Source: G051903925 sp051903925
GTDB taxonomy: Bacteria > Pseudomonadota > Alphaproteobacteria > Zavarziniales > Zavarziniaceae
DNA length: 64,000 nt
Direction: 5' to 3'
NCBI RefSeq assembly: GCF_051903925.1
Contig: NZ_CP173678.1
Location: 744,001-808,000 of the forward strand
The notes beneath the pieces are model-generated. The model did not search any database, had not been told where the DNA came from, and was given only the letters and a program-made list of their open reading frames with translations. Below are positions 60,538 through 64,000 of this stretch, piece by piece. The first letter of the stretch is position 1; every line of letters begins with the position of its first letter. The translations under genes were made by a program, and so were the position numbers.

Positions 60538-61181
60538 CTGACCTGGGGCAGCGCCGGCCGGGGCAACTGGAAGACGTTGCCGAAACTGCCCTTCCCCTGG
60601 ACCGGGTCGGGCGTGGGGCGGGAGCGGAGGGTCACCGACTGGCCCCCGCTGCCGGGAAAGGATGACCCGTTGAGGCGCGAGACGCTGCCCGACTGGACCG
60701 CCACCTCGGTCGCGGTGTCGCCCACGGTGATCTGCAGCGCCGCATTCTCGGTCCGGAAGGTCCCGGCCGGCGTCTCGATCCGGGCACGGGCGCGCCAGTC
60801 CTGGCCGCCGGCAGCGCCATTGGTCGCGGTATAGACGATGGTTCCGCTGGAGATCCAGGTGGCCAGCGTGCCCTCCTTGTCCGGCCCTTCATAGGACACG
60901 TTCACGGTGGCCCCGTTGGCGATCCTGATGCCCGATCCGTCGATCAGCTCGATGGCCGCGGAAGCCTCGGCCGCACATTGGATCATGTCGCCCGAGACGA
61001 TGCCGTCCCGCGGCAGCAGGCGCCGCGCCACCCCGTCACGCGTGCGCACCACATAGCCGCTGGCCAGGGTGCAATGCCCGATGATGGCGGGATTGGCCGC
61101 AAGGGGCCGGATGGGCAGGCCCATGGCCAGCAGGGAGACGGTGCACAGCGCACCCTTCAGCACATCGCGACGCGTCGGCAC
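60534..61181 (-). CDS. Exported FecR-domain protein
   Basis: A 215-residue protein with a Tat-like start (MPTRRDVLKGALCTVSLLAMG). The FecR domain covers about 60-190: GDMIQCAAEASAAIELIDGSGIRIANGATV (shortened here as residues 64-93) and RIETPAGTFRTENAALQITV. Unlike true FecR anti-sigma regulators it lacks a cytoplasmic anti-sigma domain and no sigma gene is near, so it is more likely a periplasmic structural or binding protein. Confidence 0.82.
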   Translation of the reverse strand: MPTRRDVLKGALCTVSLLAMGLPIRPLAANPAIIGHCTLASGYVVRTRDGVARRLLPRDGIVSGDMIQCAAEASAAIELIDGSGIRIANGATVNVSYEGPDKEGTLATWISSGTIVYTATNGAAGGQDWRARARIETPAGTFRTENAALQITVGDTATEVAVQSGSVSRLNGSSFPGSGGQSVTLRSRPTPDPVQGKGSFGNVFQLPRPALPQVS

Positions 61182-61292
61182 GGCGGCCCCCTTCGATCAG
61201 CGGGCGGAACTGGTCCGACCATAGTCCCAGGCAGGCCCGACCTCCAGCCTTGCCGTGGTGACGGCCGGCACAGGGCGAACGGGTCGCGACCC

Positions 61293-61889
61293 TCAGGCGG
61301 TCGCGCGCGCCGCAAGGCCCGCGACGAACAGGTCGGCGACGCGCCCCGCCAAGCTCGCGGGCGATACCACCCCGCCCGGGTCGTACCAGGTATAGGTATA
61401 GTTCATCATGCCCAGCAGCAGCATGGCGTCCACCTTGCGCTGCGGACCCCGCGCCGCCCCGGGTAGTGCATCGATGGCGCCGGCGAACAACTCGACGATG
61501 CGCACCTCCAGCGCCTTGATCCCGCGCTGCACCGGCAGGTCGAGGGCGGACAGGTCGTTGAGCAGCACGACCTGTTCGTTGCGGAACCCGGCATAGAGCT
61601 CGAGCGCTGCCGCGACCAGGGCATGCAGCCTGGTATCCGGCTCCATCTCCCGCGCGGCCACGGTCTCCAGCACGGCGAGGAGTTCACCCACATGGCCCTC
61701 CAGGATCGCCTGGAGGATCTCATGCTTGGACGTGAAATAGTGATAGAGCGCGCCGCGCGAAACGGCGCACTCCACCACCAGGTCGGCGATCGTCGTCCGC
61801 GCATAGCCGTCCCTGGCGAAGCGCGCCGCGCAACGGGCCAGGATGGTACCCCGCACCGTGTCGTATTGCGGTGATCGCGTCCGCGCCAT
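61293..61889 (-). CDS. TetR-family transcriptional regulator
   Basis: A 198-residue repressor-type protein. The HTH is TTIADLVVECAVSRGALYHYFTSKHEIL (residues about 32-59; the ALYHYF helix is diagnostic). The C-terminal ligand domain is helical, with YTWYDPGG near residue 166, as in TetR proteins that regulate acyl-CoA metabolism. It follows the acyl-CoA dehydrogenase gene in the same direction by 25 nt and probably controls it. Confidence 0.92.
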   Translation of the reverse strand: MARTRSPQYDTVRGTILARCAARFARDGYARTTIADLVVECAVSRGALYHYFTSKHEILQAILEGHVGELLAVLETVAAREMEPDTRLHALVAAALELYAGFRNEQVVLLNDLSALDLPVQRGIKALEVRIVELFAGAIDALPGAARGPQRKVDAMLLLGMMNYTYTWYDPGGVVSPASLAGRVADLFVAGLAARATA

Positions 61890-61914
61890 GGGCGCGACCC
61901 GCCGCCCTGCAACC

Positions 61915-63051
61915 TCAGAGCGTGCGGCTGATCAGTTCCTTCATGATCTCGGACGTGCCGCCATAGATGCGCTGCACGCGCGCATCGACATAGGCGCGGC
62001 TGATCGGATACTCGGTCATGTAGCCATAGCCGCCAAAGAACTGCAGGCACTTGTCGACGACGCGGCCCTGCAGCTCGGTGCACCACAGCTTGGCCATCGC
62101 CCCGCCCGTCGCGTCCAGCTCGCCCTTCACATGGCGGTCGACGCAAGCGTCGATGAAGGCCCAGGCCACTTCCAGCTCGGTCTTGATCTCGGCCAGGGTA
62201 AAGGCGGTGTTCTGGAAGCCCAGGATCGGCTTGCCGAAGGCCTTGCGCTCCTTGACATAGTCGACCGTCCACTCGAAGGCGATCTGGGCCGCGGCGACTG
62301 CGCCGACGCCGATCACCAGGCGCTCCTGCGGCAGCTGGCTCATCAGATAGATGAAGCCCTTGCCCTCCTCGCCCAGGCAATTGGTGATGGGCACGCGCAC
62401 GTCGTCGAAGAACAGCTCGGACGTGTCCGCTGCCTTCAGGCCCATCTTGTCCAGGTTGCGGCCGCGGCGGAAGCCGGGCGTGTCGCGGTCGACCAGGATC
62501 AGGCTGGTCCCCTTGGACCCCTTGGAGGGGTCGGTCTTGGCGACGACGATCACCACGTCGGCATGCTGGCCATTGGTGATGAAGGTCTTCTGGCCGTTGA
62601 TGACGTATTCGTTGCCCTCGCGCCGCGCCGTCGTGCGCACCGCCTGCAGGTCGCTGCCGGTGCCGGGCTCGGTCATCGCGATGGCGCCCACCACCTCGCC
62701 CGAGACCATCTTCGGCAGGTAGTGCTGCTTCTGCTCGTCCGAGCCGTAATGCCAGATATAGGGGGCGACGATGTCCGAATGGACCTGCCAGCCCAGGCTG
62801 CCGGTGCCGGAGCGCTGGCCCTCCTCCGCGATGATCGCGTTGTAGCGGAAATCTACGCCCGCCCCGCCATATTCCTCGGGAATGCCGGGGCACAGCAGGC
62901 CGGCCTCGCCCGCCTTCGTCCACAGGTCGCGCGGAATGATCCCGGCCTCGTCCCAAGCGGCGGCATGGGGGGCGACTTCCTTGGCCATGAACTTGGCAAC
63001 CGAGTCGCGGAAGATCTCGTGTTCGTGCTCGAAAATGCGACGCGGCATCAT
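61915..63051 (-). CDS. Acyl-CoA dehydrogenase
   Basis: A 378-residue FAD enzyme. FAD block AIAMTEPGTGSDLQAVRT, second block YVINGQKTFITNGQHADV, the catalytic-base region near YGGTSEIMKELISRTL, and KAFGKPILGFQNTAFTLAE are all standard. ATGATG at 63051/63048 follows AAGGAAGG. The type is close to long-chain or isovaleryl-like dehydrogenases, but chain length is not predictable. It is the first gene of an operon with the TetR gene. Confidence 0.94.
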   Translation of the reverse strand: MMPRRIFEHEHEIFRDSVAKFMAKEVAPHAAAWDEAGIIPRDLWTKAGEAGLLCPGIPEEYGGAGVDFRYNAIIAEEGQRSGTGSLGWQVHSDIVAPYIWHYGSDEQKQHYLPKMVSGEVVGAIAMTEPGTGSDLQAVRTTARREGNEYVINGQKTFITNGQHADVVIVVAKTDPSKGSKGTSLILVDRDTPGFRRGRNLDKMGLKAADTSELFFDDVRVPITNCLGEEGKGFIYLMSQLPQERLVIGVGAVAAAQIAFEWTVDYVKERKAFGKPILGFQNTAFTLAEIKTELEVAWAFIDACVDRHVKGELDATGGAMAKLWCTELQGRVVDKCLQFFGGYGYMTEYPISRAYVDARVQRIYGGTSEIMKELISRTL

Positions 63052-63281
63052 GGGCGCGGGTTCCTTCCTTGTCCGTCCGACCGTGCGGTATGCCCGCGCG
63101 AGTATCACGGGCGGCGGACCACGCCAATGGTTTTGGCGCCGCACCGTTTGCCGCTTGTGCGACCGCTCACGACCGTTCACGCGGACGTGTCGACCGGGAC
63201 GTGCCTGTCACAGAGACGGCACAGGACGCGGCCCGCTAATGTGTGACCTTAAGCAGGCTGAGAATCAGGGGCGGGGGCTGC

Positions 63282-63755
63282 ATGTTCGGTCGGCGCGTGG
63301 CGCTCGATCTGGTCGAGCACTTGCACGACATGTGCGTGGGAATCTCGGACGTCTACACGTCCAGGGTGGGGGCGGACTGGCCCGCCATCCCCAACCGCTA
63401 CACGGCCGGCTGGTACCTTGGCCTGGCGACCGAGGCATTGCGCGTCCACGGCATCCTGGATCCCGGCCGGCCCGCGGAACTGGTGCGCCACGTCGTCCGG
63501 TCGGCCTATGGCTGGGATGCCAGCCTGGTTCATGATCGCTACGGCTTCGACCCCGCCATCAACGAGCGCGACCATGTGAAGATGGCGGCTTCGGCCGATG
63601 CCTCCCGCGCCTATGGCGAGTTGCGGCGGCGCAGGCCCGGCGCCATGTGGGCGCGCCACCTGTCGGTCCTGTTCGAACATCTGCACGAGACGCCCGTCGG
63701 CAGTGCCGAGCCCGGTCTTGTCGTCTTCGTGCCCAAGCTGCGGGTGGCGGTCTGA
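63282..63755 (+). CDS. Protein of unknown function, first of two tandem paralogues
   Basis: A 157-residue soluble protein from ATG 63282 (CAGGGGCGGGGG upstream). It is helical, with LDLVEHLHDMCVGISDVY, NRYTAGWYLGLATEALRVHG and LVRHVVRSAYGWDA. The segment RYTAGWYLGLATEALRVHG reappears in altered form in the next gene, so the two arose by duplication. No family recognised. The stop TGA overlaps the following ATG by 1 bp. Confidence 0.75.
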   Translation: MFGRRVALDLVEHLHDMCVGISDVYTSRVGADWPAIPNRYTAGWYLGLATEALRVHGILDPGRPAELVRHVVRSAYGWDASLVHDRYGFDPAINERDHVKMAASADASRAYGELRRRRPGAMWARHLSVLFEHLHETPVGSAEPGLVVFVPKLRVAV

Positions 63756-64000
63756 TGTCGTTTGTCGGGCGCGGCTCTGGCGGGGCCTTCGGACGGCGCA
63801 GCGGATTCGATGCCGCCGCCGAACTGTTCGACATGCTGGAAGCCCTGCGGGCGGAGGTGGAGGCCGCGGGCCGGACCATGCCGCGCAGCCCCGGCCGCTA
63901 TACCGTGGGCTTCGTCATCGGCATGGCGCGGGAGGCGATCCGCCTGCACGGCGGCGACGGGGACGAGGAGGCGATGCTGACGGCCCGCCGGGTCGGCGCG
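63755..64000 (+). CDS. Second tandem paralogue of unknown function, truncated by the window edge
   Basis: ATG 63755 shares its A with the preceding TGA stop. The 82 visible codons stay open to the edge: MSFVGRGSGGAFGRRSGF, then AAELFDMLEALRAEVEAAG, GRYTVGFVIGMAREAIRLHG, DGDEEAMLTARRVGA. Alignment by eye with the upstream protein: GRYTVGFVIGMAREAIRLHG against NRYTAGWYLGLATEALRVHG. Same operon, function unknown. Confidence 0.7.
   Translation, partial: MSFVGRGSGGAFGRRSGFDAAAELFDMLEALRAEVEAAGRTMPRSPGRYTVGFVIGMAREAIRLHGGDGDEEAMLTARRVGA

Noticed and set aside
60534..61181. FecR-type anti-sigma regulator of an iron-uptake system
   Set aside because: No ECF sigma or TonB receptor gene is nearby and the cytoplasmic anti-sigma domain is missing.

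Overview
The window is about 70% GC apart from one short AT-rich insert. It looks like chromosome of an alphaproteobacterium, probably of Rhodospirillales type. The best evidence for the class is a SAM-II riboswitch in front of metZ, an element found almost only in Alphaproteobacteria. The core genes hslVU, apaG, folE, tesA with its ABC pair, and a DUF1345 gene fit this. The order and genus are inference. I found no rRNA, tRNA, CRISPR array, transposase or prophage gene.

Layout. 1-3.9 kb: the start of a secreted helical-repeat protein running off the left edge, a multi-pass membrane protein, a GtrB-type glycosyltransferase and a small unknown. 3.9-16.5 kb: one leftward alginate-type operon, algD-alg8-alg44-algA-algG(fusion)-Sel1-algL, several genes overlapping by 4 bp. 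It covers precursor synthesis, c-di-GMP-gated polymerisation, C5 epimerisation and lysis. No AlgE porin, AlgX or AlgIJF acetylation genes are in the window. 16.5-19.8 kb: an AT-rich algD leader, then a divergent copper pair (DUF305 protein and CopA ATPase) over two mirror-image CueR-type operators. 19.9-22.7 kb: hydroxyacid dehydrogenase, double-hotdog thioesterase, creatininase-family enzyme. 22.7-24.57 kb: an AT-rich island with an anti-phage deoxycytidylate deaminase (AvcD/DCD family) and a 65-residue protein of unknown function, fused by a 1-nt overlap to a host thioesterase gene. 25-31.9 kb: housekeeping (riboswitch-metZ, apaG, folE, an esterase, hslVU with a third coupled thioesterase gene). 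32-43.2 kb: a metalloprotease-like protein, SDR, MFS transporter, a MarR regulator with its operator and nitronate monooxygenase target, HNH nuclease, the divergent tesA / ABC transporter set, and a Bax-inhibitor-1 protein. 43.2-56.5 kb: accessory metabolism with oxygenases, methyltransferase, P450, NTF2-like enzymes, acyl-CoA dehydrogenase, aldo-keto reductase and a five-gene flavin-monooxygenase/amidohydrolase cluster. 56.5-64 kb: a peptide-binding protein, envelope and stress genes, a TetR/acyl-CoA dehydrogenase pair and two tandem paralogous genes of unknown function at the right edge.

The most interesting points are the defence island with its small partner gene, the alginate operon whose AlgG carries a large helical domain where AlgK and AlgE would be expected, the mirrored copper operators, and a palindromic repeat family with two copies whose stems differ in sequence but keep pairing.
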